A stretch of DNA of 64,000 bases from JADJNW01 sp964526645 (GTDB lineage Bacteria; Bacteroidota; Bacteroidia; Chitinophagales; Saprospiraceae): the NCBI GenBank assembly GCA_964526645.1, contig CAZGJN010000021.1, positions 1 through 64,000 of the forward strand, in the 5' to 3' direction. Position 1 is the first letter of the stretch. Every line of letters begins with the position of its first letter. The notes under the pieces were generated by a model. The model saw only the letters and a list, made by a program, of their open reading frames with translations. It made no database searches and was not told the origin of the DNA. Both the position numbers and the translations under genes were made by a program. Positions 26,699 to 36,117 of the stretch are shown here, piece by piece.

Positions 26699-27244
26699 TT
26701 ATGCTTCCGCTAAAGGAACTCTACCATTATATGCTGCATCTATACCACTTTCCGTGTAGTGAGGCACCCAACCGGATTGGTCAATAAAAATACGAATTGC
26801 CTTAACAAATGTCTTAGGCCCCATATCAAACCAATGACGGGTATTGGCTGGCACAGAGATCAGGTCGCCCGCCTGGCAGGTCATGCAAAACACCTCTTCG
26901 CCATCGCCAAGATTAAACCAAAACATCCCCTCTCCATCCACAAAGAAGCGCACCTCATCTTCCGAATGGGTATGCTCGCGTAAAAATTTGGTGCGTAGAG
27001 CTTCCAGATTTGGGGTATGAGGCGTTACGTTGATTACATCTGCCGTTTGATAACCATTGGCATCCATATAAGGCTGGAGTTTGTGGGCATAAGCCTGGAT
27101 AATAGTTTCTTGGTCAGCATCCGGTTCAAAAGGCACCGATGCTTCCCATTGTTCGTATAAAACGCCGCGCGCATTCAGGAACGTCTTTATTTCAGCAGCA
27201 TCACGGATCACTATGTTTTTGTCAGGGATTGTTAAATAAGCCAT
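26699..27244 (-). CDS. mtnD: Acireductone dioxygenase
   Basis: Cupin enzyme that oxidises acireductone to the methionine precursor 2-keto-4-methylthiobutyrate (iron form) or off-pathway products (nickel form). 181 residues. The metal ligands are in REHTHSEDEVRFF (two His and a Glu) and in the later PANTRHWFDMG (His). Start at 27244, where MAYLTIPDKN begins; the upstream start would add an unrelated leader. 39 bases downstream of mtnB. Confidence 0.95.
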   Translation of the reverse strand: MAYLTIPDKNIVIRDAAEIKTFLNARGVLYEQWEASVPFEPDADQETIIQAYAHKLQPYMDANGYQTADVINVTPHTPNLEALRTKFLREHTHSEDEVRFFVDGEGMFWFNLGDGEEVFCMTCQAGDLISVPANTRHWFDMGPKTFVKAIRIFIDQSGWVPHYTESGIDAAYNGRVPLAEA

Positions 27245-27283
27245 ATTAAAATATGTTGTGTTTGATAAATGAATGATTATCAA

Positions 27284-27922
27284 TTATTTGTTCAAAAGCA
27301 GTTTGTTGTATTCACATGCGAGCAGAAATTCCATCACTTCCACATGCTTTTTGGCATCAGTTATGGTATCGCCCCAGGTGTACATGCCGTGTCCCGCAAT
27401 AAGAAAGGCTTTCATCGGTTCTTCTTGAGCATAGGCCTCTACTTCTTGCGCCAGCGCTAGTATGTCCTGCGTATTTTCAAAAATAGGAATTTTTAACTGA
27501 ACGCGATGGGTTTTGATACCTGAAAATCCTTTTAAAATTTCGTAATTTGCTAAAAATAGGGCTTTTTGTGGCAAAAAATATTGTGAAAGAATCGTGTTCA
27601 ACACCGTATGCGTATGCAAGATACAAGTCGTTTCCGGGTATAATTTGTAGATCGAACAATGCAATGCCGTTTCCGCGGAGGGGCGGCGGTGGTCTTGTAT
27701 GGGTTGCCCTTCTGCATTGACGAGTAGAAAATGTTCTGGTAGAAATCCTCCTTTGTCAATGCCGCTTTCGGAGATGTAAAAGCCGGTGTCATCTTTTTCC
27801 CGAAGGGAATAATTGGAGGAGGTAGCTGGTGCCCAGCCCTGCTGATGAAAAAAGTGAATCACTGCTACAAGCGCTGTTTTGGAATCGGCAATGTTCGACA
27901 TGATACGAATATTACTTGACAT
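27284..27922 (-). CDS. mtnB: Methylthioribulose-1-phosphate dehydratase
   Basis: Zinc class II aldolase-fold enzyme that dehydrates methylthioribulose-1-phosphate in methionine salvage. 205-212 residues. Key motifs are TSSNYSLRE, the Zn ligands in CILHTHT and the later AGHGMYTWG. Start is the ATG at 27922, which overlaps the upstream O-antigen-ligase-like gene by 11 bases, or the ATG at 27901. mtnA and mtnK, needed to make its substrate, are not in this window. Confidence 0.94.
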   Translation of the reverse strand: MSSNIRIMSNIADSKTALVAVIHFFHQQGWAPATSSNYSLREKDDTGFYISESGIDKGGFLPEHFLLVNAEGQPIQDHRRPSAETALHCSIYKLYPETTCILHTHTVLNTILSQYFLPQKALFLANYEILKGFSGIKTHRVQLKIPIFENTQDILALAQEVEAYAQEEPMKAFLIAGHGMYTWGDTITDAKKHVEVMEFLLACEYNKLLLNK

Positions 27923-29393
27923 TAGTGGCTTCCGGAAGCTTTTTTCGGTTTTTTACATCTATATTCACCAATAAAGCCATATTGATAAAGAAAAAGGATC
28001 CAACTTTATCGGTTTCAACTAAGTCGTTGATTATCATCAATATAAGGATGATAATAAAAGACAGTAATGCCATCATCACAATCTGTCGGTCTCGAATATC
28101 CGTGGTCTGGTGGTAGATACGCTCGCCATGTACCAAAACAATAAACACCAGCGCCATAAAAATAAACAAGCCGAAGAAGCCTTGCTCTACCAGCACCATC
28201 AGGTAATAGCTATGGATACCCGATTTTTCGGGGTTGTGGCTCACATAAGTTCGGAAACTATTGACCGTATAGCTATGATAAAAAAAATAAAAATTTCCTG
28301 GACCAAACCCAAATACGGGTTTTTCTTTGCTCATGTAAAATCCTGCTATCCAGCGATATACACGCTCTACGGTGGAAATATCTTCTAATTGATAGGTAGC
28401 TTCCAGCAAATTGCCAAAATCCTTGTGGGTGATCGTGCGCTCGTAGTTGGGCGCAAAGTCGAGGTAACGATTATTGTAAGACAGATATCCAACTAACAAT
28501 CCTACCAGTAAGACGGAGCCTGCAATAGCTACTTTTGTTAAGCGCCATCGAATCACAAAATACGCTCCGACTGCCGCTAGTACCGCTACATAGGCTGCGC
28601 GCGTATAGGCTAACTGTATGGCAACCAACAACAGCACCAAAGCGCCTGCTAATGCCCACCAGCTAAAACTATATGGCTTTTGCCAAAATAGTGCAAACCA
28701 AATAAAGGGAATAAATGTAGCCATCACAGCGGCATACGCCACATGATTGCGATAAAACGGGTGCAAAACCCTAAAGACGGATTCAAACGAAAAGCCGTAA
28801 GGTGCGTGTCGTACGAGGATAATCACAATGGTCAACAGGAGCGGGACAAAAATCACCCAGAACATCTTTTTTATATCTTCCTGTTTTTTCAGCAGGTGCG
28901 CTGCAAGAAAATAAAAGGTGACAAGGTACCATATCTTGGCAAGTAAATATTTGACCGACACGACCATTTGGCTCGATTGCATCGTGGCAATGCCAATCCA
29001 ACTCAAATGAAGGAATAGCAAAATCGTAATCGGGTGCCTGAAAAAGTAGTTGTTCATCTCTCGTGCATGCCGCAACATGTACAGGAAGTAAACAAACATT
29101 AGCCCTACAATAAGTGGTTCGGTGGGCAAATCTGTACCAAAGCCATTGGGCAAATTGATCTCCATAGAAAGAGGAATGCAAAACAGCAACAAAAAAAAGA
29201 TAGCGCGAAAATCAACGGCTGTAAAATAAATCAATAACAAAAAAGGCGGCACCACGAGCAGGGGGTAAGCCTCGATCAATAAAGCAACAAAAATACACCC
29301 CAGTGTAATACCACTGAAAACCGAAAACAATAAGCGCTCTTGCTTAGCAATTTTTTTTATGAATACATCCATTACAAGGTACTGGCTAAACAC
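27912..29393 (-). CDS. O-antigen ligase / Wzy_C family membrane protein
   Basis: Polytopic inner-membrane protein of about 486-493 residues with around eleven hydrophobic segments. The Wzy_C/WaaL hallmark is a large periplasmic loop with VERVYRWIAGFYM, FGFGPGNFYFFY and the conserved His of SGIHSYYLMVLVEQG. The family ligates or polymerises surface polysaccharide; substrate unknown. Start at 29393 or at the Met codon at 29372. A TACCTTTG -7 element lies upstream at 29546. The gene overlaps mtnB, so mtnBDC may be expressed from its promoter. Confidence 0.9.
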   Translation of the reverse strand: MFSQYLVMDVFIKKIAKQERLLFSVFSGITLGCIFVALLIEAYPLLVVPPFLLLIYFTAVDFRAIFFLLLFCIPLSMEINLPNGFGTDLPTEPLIVGLMFVYFLYMLRHAREMNNYFFRHPITILLFLHLSWIGIATMQSSQMVVSVKYLLAKIWYLVTFYFLAAHLLKKQEDIKKMFWVIFVPLLLTIVIILVRHAPYGFSFESVFRVLHPFYRNHVAYAAVMATFIPFIWFALFWQKPYSFSWWALAGALVLLLVAIQLAYTRAAYVAVLAAVGAYFVIRWRLTKVAIAGSVLLVGLLVGYLSYNNRYLDFAPNYERTITHKDFGNLLEATYQLEDISTVERVYRWIAGFYMSKEKPVFGFGPGNFYFFYHSYTVNSFRTYVSHNPEKSGIHSYYLMVLVEQGFFGLFIFMALVFIVLVHGERIYHQTTDIRDRQIVMMALLSFIIILILMIINDLVETDKVGSFFFINMALLVNIDVKNRKKLPEATNVK

Positions 29394-29545
29394 TCCTTAT
29401 CTGTCAATGTGCCGATTTTTTTTTGATATGCGCTAATGTGCTGATCATTATTTTTTGGGTCAACGAGTTGCAATAAAAATAGGCACTATTTACATTAGAA
29501 CAACTACCCAAAATTTGTTGGAAGTAGCTATTGTTGTATTAGCAA

Positions 29546-29553
29546 CAAAGGTA
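29546..29553 (-). promoter_or_regulatory. -7 promoter element of O-antigen-ligase-like gene
   Basis: Minus-strand TACCTTTG fits TAnnTTTG. Transcription would begin near 29542, giving a 150-base leader. Confidence 0.5.
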
Positions 29554-29650
29554 GGAAAAAAGCATAGATATGCCATATAAGTACCTTAAAATGCAAACCG
29601 CCTTTCTCAAAATGAATTAAAGTTAATATCTTAGCTCAAACGCCTGAAAA

Positions 29651-30715
29651 ATGAATCGCTTTTTTATCCTAATCGTTTTGGCAATAGGCGCAATCCTTAC
29701 CGCCGAAGGGCAAGAGAAGGTGGTATATCTCAAAAACCCCTCCTTTGAAAGCCAAGATGTTTCTTTTTTAATGCAAGAACATACAGTCAGCTGGATGGAT
29801 TGTGGTTTCACAATGGAAGCACCTCCTGAGTTTCAGCCAGGCTACAATAGTGTCAATTTACGCCCCAAGCATCTAAAAAATTACCTCAGCATGGTGGTGC
29901 GTGACAATAACACCTGGGATGCCGTTGGACAGGAGTTGAGCGAGCCACTCAAAGGGGGGCAATGCTACCGTTTTACGATTTATCTTGCCAAATCCGAACG
30001 ATTTCTCAGCCCCAGCCGCACACATGGAGGCATGACCAACTATAAAAACCCCCTTCGGCTGATTGTCTGGGGTGGCAATTCCTTTTGTGAAGCAAAACAG
30101 GTGCTGGCAAAAACAGATTTGGTAAAAAATAAAGAATGGCAACCTTATGAATTGACCCTCCAGCCGGAGTCAGATCTCACCCACATCGTTTTGCATGCTT
30201 ACTACCTCAACCCCTTGGCGGCACCCTACAATGGGAATATTCTGGTGGATAATGCCTCGGAAATCATACCTGTGGCATGTGATACTACTGTAGTGGTAAA
30301 AGACGTGGAAAACCTGATCGAACTCACTTTACAACATACCAATGAACTGGAAAACTTTATTTCCTTGCACGGCAAAAATATTGTCTTTCAGGGCAAAGGC
30401 GCAGAACTCATGGATTACAGGGAGGATGATCTCTACAATCCGGAGCGCTGGTCGAAGGTCTATTTTTCAGTGATGGCCAAGTCCATGCGGCATTTTGCTT
30501 CTCATCGGTTGATAATCGCAGTGAAAGGGGGTTCTGACAAACAAATTCAAAACAGAATTCGGTTCCTGGAAGCTTTTTTGCGAGAACGGGGGGTGAAGGA
30601 TTCAGATTACAAATGCTTTTCTTACAAATCGCTTAAAAAAGACGGAGAAAGCTGGCTTTCTACCAATAAAAGCATGCTGATTAAGCTGGAATCGAAAAGC
30701 TTGAGCAAAAATTAG
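29651..30715 (+). CDS. Exported protein, carbohydrate-binding-like, with C-terminal unknown domain
   Basis: 354 residues with a signal peptide (LAIGAILTAEGQ). Residues about 22-205 form a jelly-roll-like module: NPSFES near the start, CYRFTIYLAKSERF, EWQPYELTLQPESDLTHIVLHAYY, and NILVDNASEI at its end, as in CBM-like or DUF642-like modules. Residues about 215-354 (NELENFISLHGKNIVFQGKGAE) do not match a family I know. No sorting domain. Neighbours are unrelated. A TATCTTAG string at 29627 may be its promoter. Confidence 0.75.
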   Translation: MNRFFILIVLAIGAILTAEGQEKVVYLKNPSFESQDVSFLMQEHTVSWMDCGFTMEAPPEFQPGYNSVNLRPKHLKNYLSMVVRDNNTWDAVGQELSEPLKGGQCYRFTIYLAKSERFLSPSRTHGGMTNYKNPLRLIVWGGNSFCEAKQVLAKTDLVKNKEWQPYELTLQPESDLTHIVLHAYYLNPLAAPYNGNILVDNASEIIPVACDTTVVVKDVENLIELTLQHTNELENFISLHGKNIVFQGKGAELMDYREDDLYNPERWSKVYFSVMAKSMRHFASHRLIIAVKGGSDKQIQNRIRFLEAFLRERGVKDSDYKCFSYKSLKKDGESWLSTNKSMLIKLESKSLSKN

Positions 30716-31072
30716 TGTCAGCTCCTTTTTTGGGCAAGATAATTTTTTTCGACTAAAGCATGCCCGAAAACTTTTCGCCATTCACTTGTTTGAAAAACAA
30801 AGTTTTAGCGCTCGCTTATGCTTTCTTTTGACTTTCTTTTTGTTTTCCAGATGATTGCCAAATAATCTTTTGAAACTATACAGATAATTTTTTATAAAAC
30901 ATTGCTTTCTAACCGAATATTATACTTGAATTTGTAATTTTTTGTACTTTTTGCCAAACAAAAATGCGTTTGGCGTGCTTCTTATTGGTGAAAGTCAAAG
31001 CGAAAGTTGTACCTTTGCCACCGTTTGAAAACAAATAAAAACCATTTTATAACATACTCAAAATCAAGCGCT
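30716..31072. other. 357-base region upstream of aconitase
   Basis: AT-rich, with the TACCTTTG promoter at its right end. A hairpin-like GTTTGAAAAACAAAG string lies near 30790. No gene recognised. Confidence 0.6.
31010..31017 (+). promoter_or_regulatory. Promoter of aconitase gene
   Basis: TACCTTTG fits the Bacteroidota -7 box and TTGG at 30985-30988 stands in for the -33 box, 21 bases away. Start near 31021, which excludes the 31007 start codon and supports the ATG at 31073. Confidence 0.65.
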
Positions 31073-33343
31073 ATGCCATTCGATCTGGATATGATAAAGG
31101 CTTACTACGAGTCTTTGCCCAATCGAGTGGACGAAGCCCGCAAAGCGCTGGGTCGTCCGCTCACTTTGTCTGAAAAAATCCTGTACGCTCACCTCCATCC
31201 GGACTCTCCACTCCAAAATTATAATCGAGGAAAAGATTATGTGTTTTTCGCACCCGACCGCGTAGCCATGCAGGATGCTACGGCGCAGATGGCTTTGCTA
31301 CAATTTATGACCTGCGGACGCGACAAAACCGCCGTGCCTTCTACGGTGCATTGCGATCACCTCATTACCGCGAAAGTTGGCGCAGAAACTGACCTCAAGA
31401 CGGCGCTGGATGTGAATGCCGAAGTGTATGATTTCCTCGCCTCGGTATCAAATAAATATGGTATTGGCTTTTGGAAACCTGGCTCTGGAATTATTCACCA
31501 GATCGTGCTGGAAAACTACGCTTTCCCGGGCGGTATGATGATTGGTACCGACTCGCATACGCCCAATGCAGGCGGCTTGGGTATGGTAGCGATCGGCGTT
31601 GGCGGCGCGGATGCAGTAGATGTAATGGTGGGAATGCCCTGGGAACTCAAAATGCCAAAACTCATCGGCGTGAAACTGACAGGTAAGATGAGCGGCTGGA
31701 CTTCTTCGAAGGATGTAATCCTGAAAGTAGCGGGCATCCTTACAGTGAAAGGCGGTACCGGCGCAATTGTGGAATACTTTGGCGATGGTGCTCGCTCGCT
31801 TTCTTGTACAGGCAAAGGTACGATTTGCAATATGGGTGCGGAAATCGGCGCAACGACTTCCACTTTTGGCTACGACGAAAGCATGAGCCGCTACCTGCGT
31901 GCCACCGATCGCGCCGAGATTGCTGATATGGCGGACAAAGTGGCTGCGCATCTTACAGGTGACGACGAATGCTACGCCAACCCCGAAAAATACTTCGATC
32001 AGGTGATCGAAATTGATTTGAGCACTTTAGAACCACACATCAATGGCCCTTACACGCCAGATTTGGCTTGGCCAATTTCTCAATTTGCAAAAGCGGTAAA
32101 AGAAAATGGCTATCCGCAAAAATTGGAAGTGGGGCTGATTGGTTCTTGTACGAATTCTTCCTACGAAGACTTGGATCGCGCTGCTTCCCTTGCCAAACAA
32201 GCGGTGGCGAAAAAACTGAAAGTAAAATCTGAATTCACCGTGACCCCTGGTTCTGAGCAGATTCGCTTCACGGTACAGCGGGATGGGCAATTGCAGGCAT
32301 TTGAAGATATGGGTGGGGTGGTGTTGGCAAACGCTTGCGGCCCCTGCATTGGGCAGTGGAATCGCCATACCGATGACCCGAATCGCGCCAATTCGATCAT
32401 CACTTCTTTCAACCGAAATTTTGCCAAGCGCAACGATGGTAATGCCCAAACCCGCGCGTTTGTTGCCTCTCCTGAGATTGTAACTGCCATGGCGATTGCC
32501 GGTGATTTGACTTTTAATCCACTGACAGATACCTTGACGAATGAAGATGGTGAGCAAGTAAAACTCGATCCACCATCGGGAATCGAATTGCCAACCAAAG
32601 GCTTTGCGGTTGAAGATGCTGGTTTTCAGGCACCTGCAGCGGATGGTAGTAGTATTCAAATCCACGTTGATCCAACATCCAGTCGCATTCAATTGCTTGA
32701 TCCGTTCACGCCGATCACTGCGCAGCAATTAAAAGGCATGCGTACTTTGATCAAAGCAAAAGGTAAGTGCACTACTGATCATATTTCGATGGCAGGCCCC
32801 TGGCTGGAATACCGCGGGCATTTGGAGAATATTTCCAAAAATACCTTCATCAGCGCGATCAATTATTTCAACGGTGAAATGAATAAAGTGATTAATTATG
32901 TAACCGGTGAATATATGTCCGTCCCTGAGTCGGCGCTGGCGTATCGCGATGCGGGTATTGGCACGGTGGTCTTTGGAGAAGAAAACTACGGCGAAGGCTC
33001 TTCGCGCGAGCACGCAGCGATGCAGCCGCGTTTCATTGGCGTGAAAGCAGTGATTGTAAAATCCTTTGCACGTATTCACGAAACGAATTTGAAAAAGCAG
33101 GGCTTGCTGGGCTTGACCTTTGTGAATCCAAATGATTACGAAAAAATTCGCCAGGATGATACCATTGATATCGAAGGTTTTGATACGATGATGCCCGGTA
33201 AAAACTTGACCGTTGTGCTCCATCATGCTGATGGCACCGAAGATCGCTTCGAGGTAGCGCACACCTACAACGAGCAACAAATCGGCTGGGTGCGTGCGGG
33301 TTCGGCATTGAACAAAATTCGGGAGAGCCTGGCAAAAGCGTAA
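31073..33343 (+). CDS. Aconitate hydratase (mitochondrial type)
   Basis: TCA-cycle [4Fe-4S] enzyme interconverting citrate and isocitrate. 757 residues, close to the mitochondrial-type aconitase length. The cluster cysteines are in GSCTNSSYEDL and ANACGPCIGQW; the active-site loop is GEGSSREHAAMQPR in domain 4, with HTPNAGGLGM and the H-D pair near VHCDHLI. The ATG at 31073 is chosen from the promoter position. Monocistronic, ending at a strong terminator. Confidence 0.97.
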   Translation: MPFDLDMIKAYYESLPNRVDEARKALGRPLTLSEKILYAHLHPDSPLQNYNRGKDYVFFAPDRVAMQDATAQMALLQFMTCGRDKTAVPSTVHCDHLITAKVGAETDLKTALDVNAEVYDFLASVSNKYGIGFWKPGSGIIHQIVLENYAFPGGMMIGTDSHTPNAGGLGMVAIGVGGADAVDVMVGMPWELKMPKLIGVKLTGKMSGWTSSKDVILKVAGILTVKGGTGAIVEYFGDGARSLSCTGKGTICNMGAEIGATTSTFGYDESMSRYLRATDRAEIADMADKVAAHLTGDDECYANPEKYFDQVIEIDLSTLEPHINGPYTPDLAWPISQFAKAVKENGYPQKLEVGLIGSCTNSSYEDLDRAASLAKQAVAKKLKVKSEFTVTPGSEQIRFTVQRDGQLQAFEDMGGVVLANACGPCIGQWNRHTDDPNRANSIITSFNRNFAKRNDGNAQTRAFVASPEIVTAMAIAGDLTFNPLTDTLTNEDGEQVKLDPPSGIELPTKGFAVEDAGFQAPAADGSSIQIHVDPTSSRIQLLDPFTPITAQQLKGMRTLIKAKGKCTTDHISMAGPWLEYRGHLENISKNTFISAINYFNGEMNKVINYVTGEYMSVPESALAYRDAGIGTVVFGEENYGEGSSREHAAMQPRFIGVKAVIVKSFARIHETNLKKQGLLGLTFVNPNDYEKIRQDDTIDIEGFDTMMPGKNLTVVLHHADGTEDRFEVAHTYNEQQIGWVRAGSALNKIRESLAKA

Positions 33344-33752
33344 CTCATAACTTCAAGGTGCGAAGTAAGAGTTGTATGATAAAAATGAAGCCTCTGGTAG
33401 TGATGCCAGAGGCTTTGTACTTGATAGGAGTATGAAAAACAGAGGGGGCTAACGCTCCAGTTATTGGATACGATTTTGTAAATTTTCTATGGACAGAACT
33501 CAGGGCAAGGGACACCGCCCTACTACTCATCACAATTTTAGCAGATGGTCACAAAAACGATCTTTTATTGAATGACTCTTTTTAACTTTGAAGGGAAGTA
33601 ATATTTACAAAAAATACACAAGGACCAGACAATTCTCTCAAATAGCTTCAGTCACCCGATTTTTATATCATTATGTGCTAACTTATAGGCTATTCAATCA
33701 GAAACAGAATGCACGGCTGCCGGCTCAGATGATGCGTCAGCCGCTTGTGTAT
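33344..33752. other. 409-base intergenic region between aconitase and Lrp genes
   Basis: Convergent region. Contains the aconitase terminator and a second hairpin near 33501-33523 (AGGGC / GCCCT). No supported gene. Confidence 0.6.
33388..33416 (+). terminator. Terminator after aconitase
   Basis: AAGCCTCTGG (33388-33397) and CCAGAGGCTT (33406-33415) make a perfect 10-bp stem with an 8-base loop, followed by T. Could act on both strands. Confidence 0.8.
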
Positions 33753-34214
33753 TTAAATAGGAAGTTTGGTGGCGTATTTGATTTCGGTCATTACAAAAGA
33801 GCTTTGCACATTGCCAATATTTTCGAGTACTGCCAATTTGTTTACGATAAAATCCTGATAAGCAGCCATATTGACAGCCACCACTTTGAGCAGATAATCA
33901 AACATACCTGCAATGTGGTAGCACTCAATCACTTGGGGGAGCGCGCGAATCTCTTGCTCGAATTGTATCAAAAAAGGACGGGAGTGTTCTTTTAATTGCA
34001 CATTGCAAAAAGCCACGAGCGAAAACCCGAGTTTCACCCGATCCAACAGCGCTGCGTACTGCCTGATATAACCATTTTCTTCCAATCGCTTGACGCGCTC
34101 GTACACGGGCGTAGTGGTCATGTTGAGCTGAGCAGCCATTTCCTTGTTCGTCAAATGCGCATCTTCCTGCAAAAGCGCCAGAATGCGCAAATCTGTTGCA
34201 TCTAATTCCTTCAT
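33753..34214 (-). CDS. Lrp/AsnC family transcriptional regulator
   Basis: 153-residue feast/famine regulator. An N-terminal winged helix (DATDLRILALLQEDAHLTNKE, TTPVYERVKRLEENGYI) is followed by the RAM ligand-binding domain (VIECYHIAGMFDYLLKVV). The ATG at 34214 gives the standard length; an open frame extends upstream but does not match the family. It is divergent from the PLP gamma-lyase gene, with 176 bases between. Control of that gene, probably in response to an amino acid, is the natural inference. Confidence 0.95.
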   Translation of the reverse strand: MKELDATDLRILALLQEDAHLTNKEMAAQLNMTTTPVYERVKRLEENGYIRQYAALLDRVKLGFSLVAFCNVQLKEHSRPFLIQFEQEIRALPQVIECYHIAGMFDYLLKVVAVNMAAYQDFIVNKLAVLENIGNVQSSFVMTEIKYATKLPI

Positions 34215-34390
34215 GTATAGAAAAATTTTCTGTAAAAAGTCTTTTTTAAAGAGCAAGATAGAAAAAGTGTAGTCAATAAATGCAATAAGTAGCTTTAGTT
34301 TCTTCAAGTGATCTTTGTCATAGAATTTTATTCTGATAATATCGAAATTTGACAAAAATAAATGTGCTAACCAAATAAAAAAGTAACCAC

Positions 34391-35695
34391 ATGACGGATC
34401 ACCATTTCCATCCTGAAAGCCTGATGATGAGCTACGGCTATAAGCCAGAACTTTCCGAGGGGGCGATCAAGTGCCCGATATTCCAAACTTCCACCTTTGT
34501 TTTTCGCAGTGCGGAGCAAGGCAAAGCATTTTTTGAAGTAGCCTATGGCTTGCGGGAGCAGCGGAAAAACGAAGAATTGGGCTTAATTTACAGCCGTTTG
34601 AACAACCCAGACCTCGAAATTCTGGAAAACCGCCTTACGCTATGGGACCAAGCGGAGGATTGTGCTGTGTTTGAAAGTGGGATGTCTGCTATTTCTACGG
34701 TACTTTTTGAATTCCTAAAACCGGGCGATTTGCTTTTATACAGCAGCCCTTTGTACGGCGGTACCGCTCATTTTATCAATGAAGTATTGACAAAATTTGG
34801 TATTGAAGTGATGGGCTTTCGCGCTGGTATGACAGCGGCAGAGATGATATCGTTGCTGGAGAAATCGGGTAAACGCGACCAACTGGCAATGATTTATGTA
34901 GAAACGCCCGCCAACCCGACCAATGCGATGATTGACCTGGAGTTGATGCGCCGGTTGGCAGATGACTGCTCCTCGCCCGATAAGCGCGTACTCGTAGCCG
35001 TGGATAACACTTACATGGGACCACTCTGGCAACATCCGCTCAAATGGGGCGCCGATGTAGTGCTCTATTCTGCTACGAAATACATCGGTGGGCATAGCGA
35101 TGTGATTGCAGGGGCTTGTTTGGGGTCTAAAGATATGATCAAGCGGGTAAAAACCTTACGTACCTTTCTGGGTAACATGGCAGGACCCTGGACGGGCTGG
35201 CTGCTGCTGCGTAGCCTCGAAACCCTCAAAATCCGCATGGAGCAACAGGCACAAAACGCTCAGGTCATTGCAGAATACTTAGCGCTGCATCCTAAAATAG
35301 AAACCGTGCATTACTTAGGGCTATTGACTGAACTCGATGGAGAGCAGTACGACATTTATCGGAAGCAGTGCACTGCACCAGGCGCTATGGTATCTTTTGA
35401 GATCAAAGGTGGCGAACAGGAAGCCTTTATGTTCCTCAATCATTTGAAAATGGTGAAGTTGGCTGTAAGTCTCGGTAGCACCGAATCTTTGGCGCAGCAC
35501 CCTGCTACCATGACCCACGCCGGTATTCCCTCAGAGGAAAAACAACAAATGGGTATCACCGAAAACCTGATTCGGCTGTCTGTTGGGATAGAAAATGTAA
35601 ATGATTTGCTGTGGGATATCAGTCAAGCATTGGAAAAAACCACCTTGCCGCATGAAGCGCTTTTGCATGCGGGGGGTTCAAATTTTGTCCAATAA
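34391..35695 (+). CDS. Cystathionine gamma-synthase / methionine gamma-lyase family PLP enzyme
   Basis: PLP-dependent trans-sulfuration family enzyme (Cys/Met metabolism), 434 residues. The PLP lysine is Lys230 in YSATKYIGGHSDVIAG; the Asp of the pyridine ring is in AVDNTYMGPL. YSRLNNPD and FESGMSAISTVL are the N-terminal phosphate-binding and family motifs. Whether it is a gamma-lyase or gamma-synthase cannot be told. The Lrp divergence and downstream cysE-cysM suggest a methionine or cysteine role. Confidence 0.93.
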   Translation: MTDHHFHPESLMMSYGYKPELSEGAIKCPIFQTSTFVFRSAEQGKAFFEVAYGLREQRKNEELGLIYSRLNNPDLEILENRLTLWDQAEDCAVFESGMSAISTVLFEFLKPGDLLLYSSPLYGGTAHFINEVLTKFGIEVMGFRAGMTAAEMISLLEKSGKRDQLAMIYVETPANPTNAMIDLELMRRLADDCSSPDKRVLVAVDNTYMGPLWQHPLKWGADVVLYSATKYIGGHSDVIAGACLGSKDMIKRVKTLRTFLGNMAGPWTGWLLLRSLETLKIRMEQQAQNAQVIAEYLALHPKIETVHYLGLLTELDGEQYDIYRKQCTAPGAMVSFEIKGGEQEAFMFLNHLKMVKLAVSLGSTESLAQHPATMTHAGIPSEEKQQMGITENLIRLSVGIENVNDLLWDISQALEKTTLPHEALLHAGGSNFVQ

Positions 35696-35745
35696 TATTA
35701 TCAAACGAACGACATATAGGAGCTGCATAAGATCCAATCAGAGTG

Positions 35746-35865
35746 TTATTTTTGCCTCTTGGCAACGCGGTGAAGTGCCAGTTCCGTTGCTTCAATGTCG
35801 TTGATTTGAGCTATCGAGCAGCAAAAAGTAAGGCAGCAGATGACGCTCAGCAAGTAAGTTTTCAT
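35746..35865 (-). CDS. Possible 39-residue exported peptide
   Basis: The ATG at 35865 opens a 39-residue frame: MKTYLLSVICCLTFCCSIAQ then NDIEATELALHRV and a basic end KRQK. The first 20 residues look like a Sec signal peptide with an AQ cleavage site common in Bacteroidota, leaving about 19 residues. This could be a real secreted peptide or the 5' remnant of a lost gene. Confidence 0.35.
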   Translation of the reverse strand: MKTYLLSVICCLTFCCSIAQINDIEATELALHRVAKRQK

Positions 35866-35926
35866 AGCAAATTTTCTTTTTCAGTGATTTCACAATAAGA
35901 AATAAGAGCAGCTGAATTTGCTCTTT

Positions 35927-35959
35927 AGATTTCGCAAATCTTCAAGATTTACGAAATCT
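35927..35959. repeat. 33-base dispersed palindrome, copy B (inverted)
   Basis: Arms AGATTTCGCAAATCTT and AAGATTTACGAAATCT. The reverse complement matches copies A (26626) and C (39481). It lies upstream of cysE. Confidence 0.8.
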
Positions 35960-36117
35960 CATCCATTCCTTTGGCCCACTACCATACTTTTAAACTTCAC
36001 ACATAAGCTATTTGCTTTTTTAACAAAATACTTCACCAGAAATATCCATTTTTGTGTTGCAACTTTTTAGTGGATGATATGCTTTAAAAAAGACAAGAGA
36101 ATTTTAAATCGTTGCTT

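Larger units (their letters stand above)
35696..36117. other. 422-base intergenic region with small open frame and a palindrome
   Basis: Holds a possible 39-codon leftward gene (35746-35865), palindromic repeat copy B (35927-35959), and AT-rich DNA before cysE. No other feature. Confidence 0.6.

Noticed and set aside
32027..32728. Leftward 233-codon frame inside aconitase
   Set aside because: Antisense shadow of a conserved enzyme.
33588..33995. Rightward frame overlapping the Lrp gene
   Set aside because: Antisense to a conserved regulator; no family match.
34215..34390. Possible SAM-type riboswitch before the gamma-lyase
   Set aside because: No recognisable SAM-I or SAM-II core or anti-terminator; only AT-rich divergent promoter DNA.
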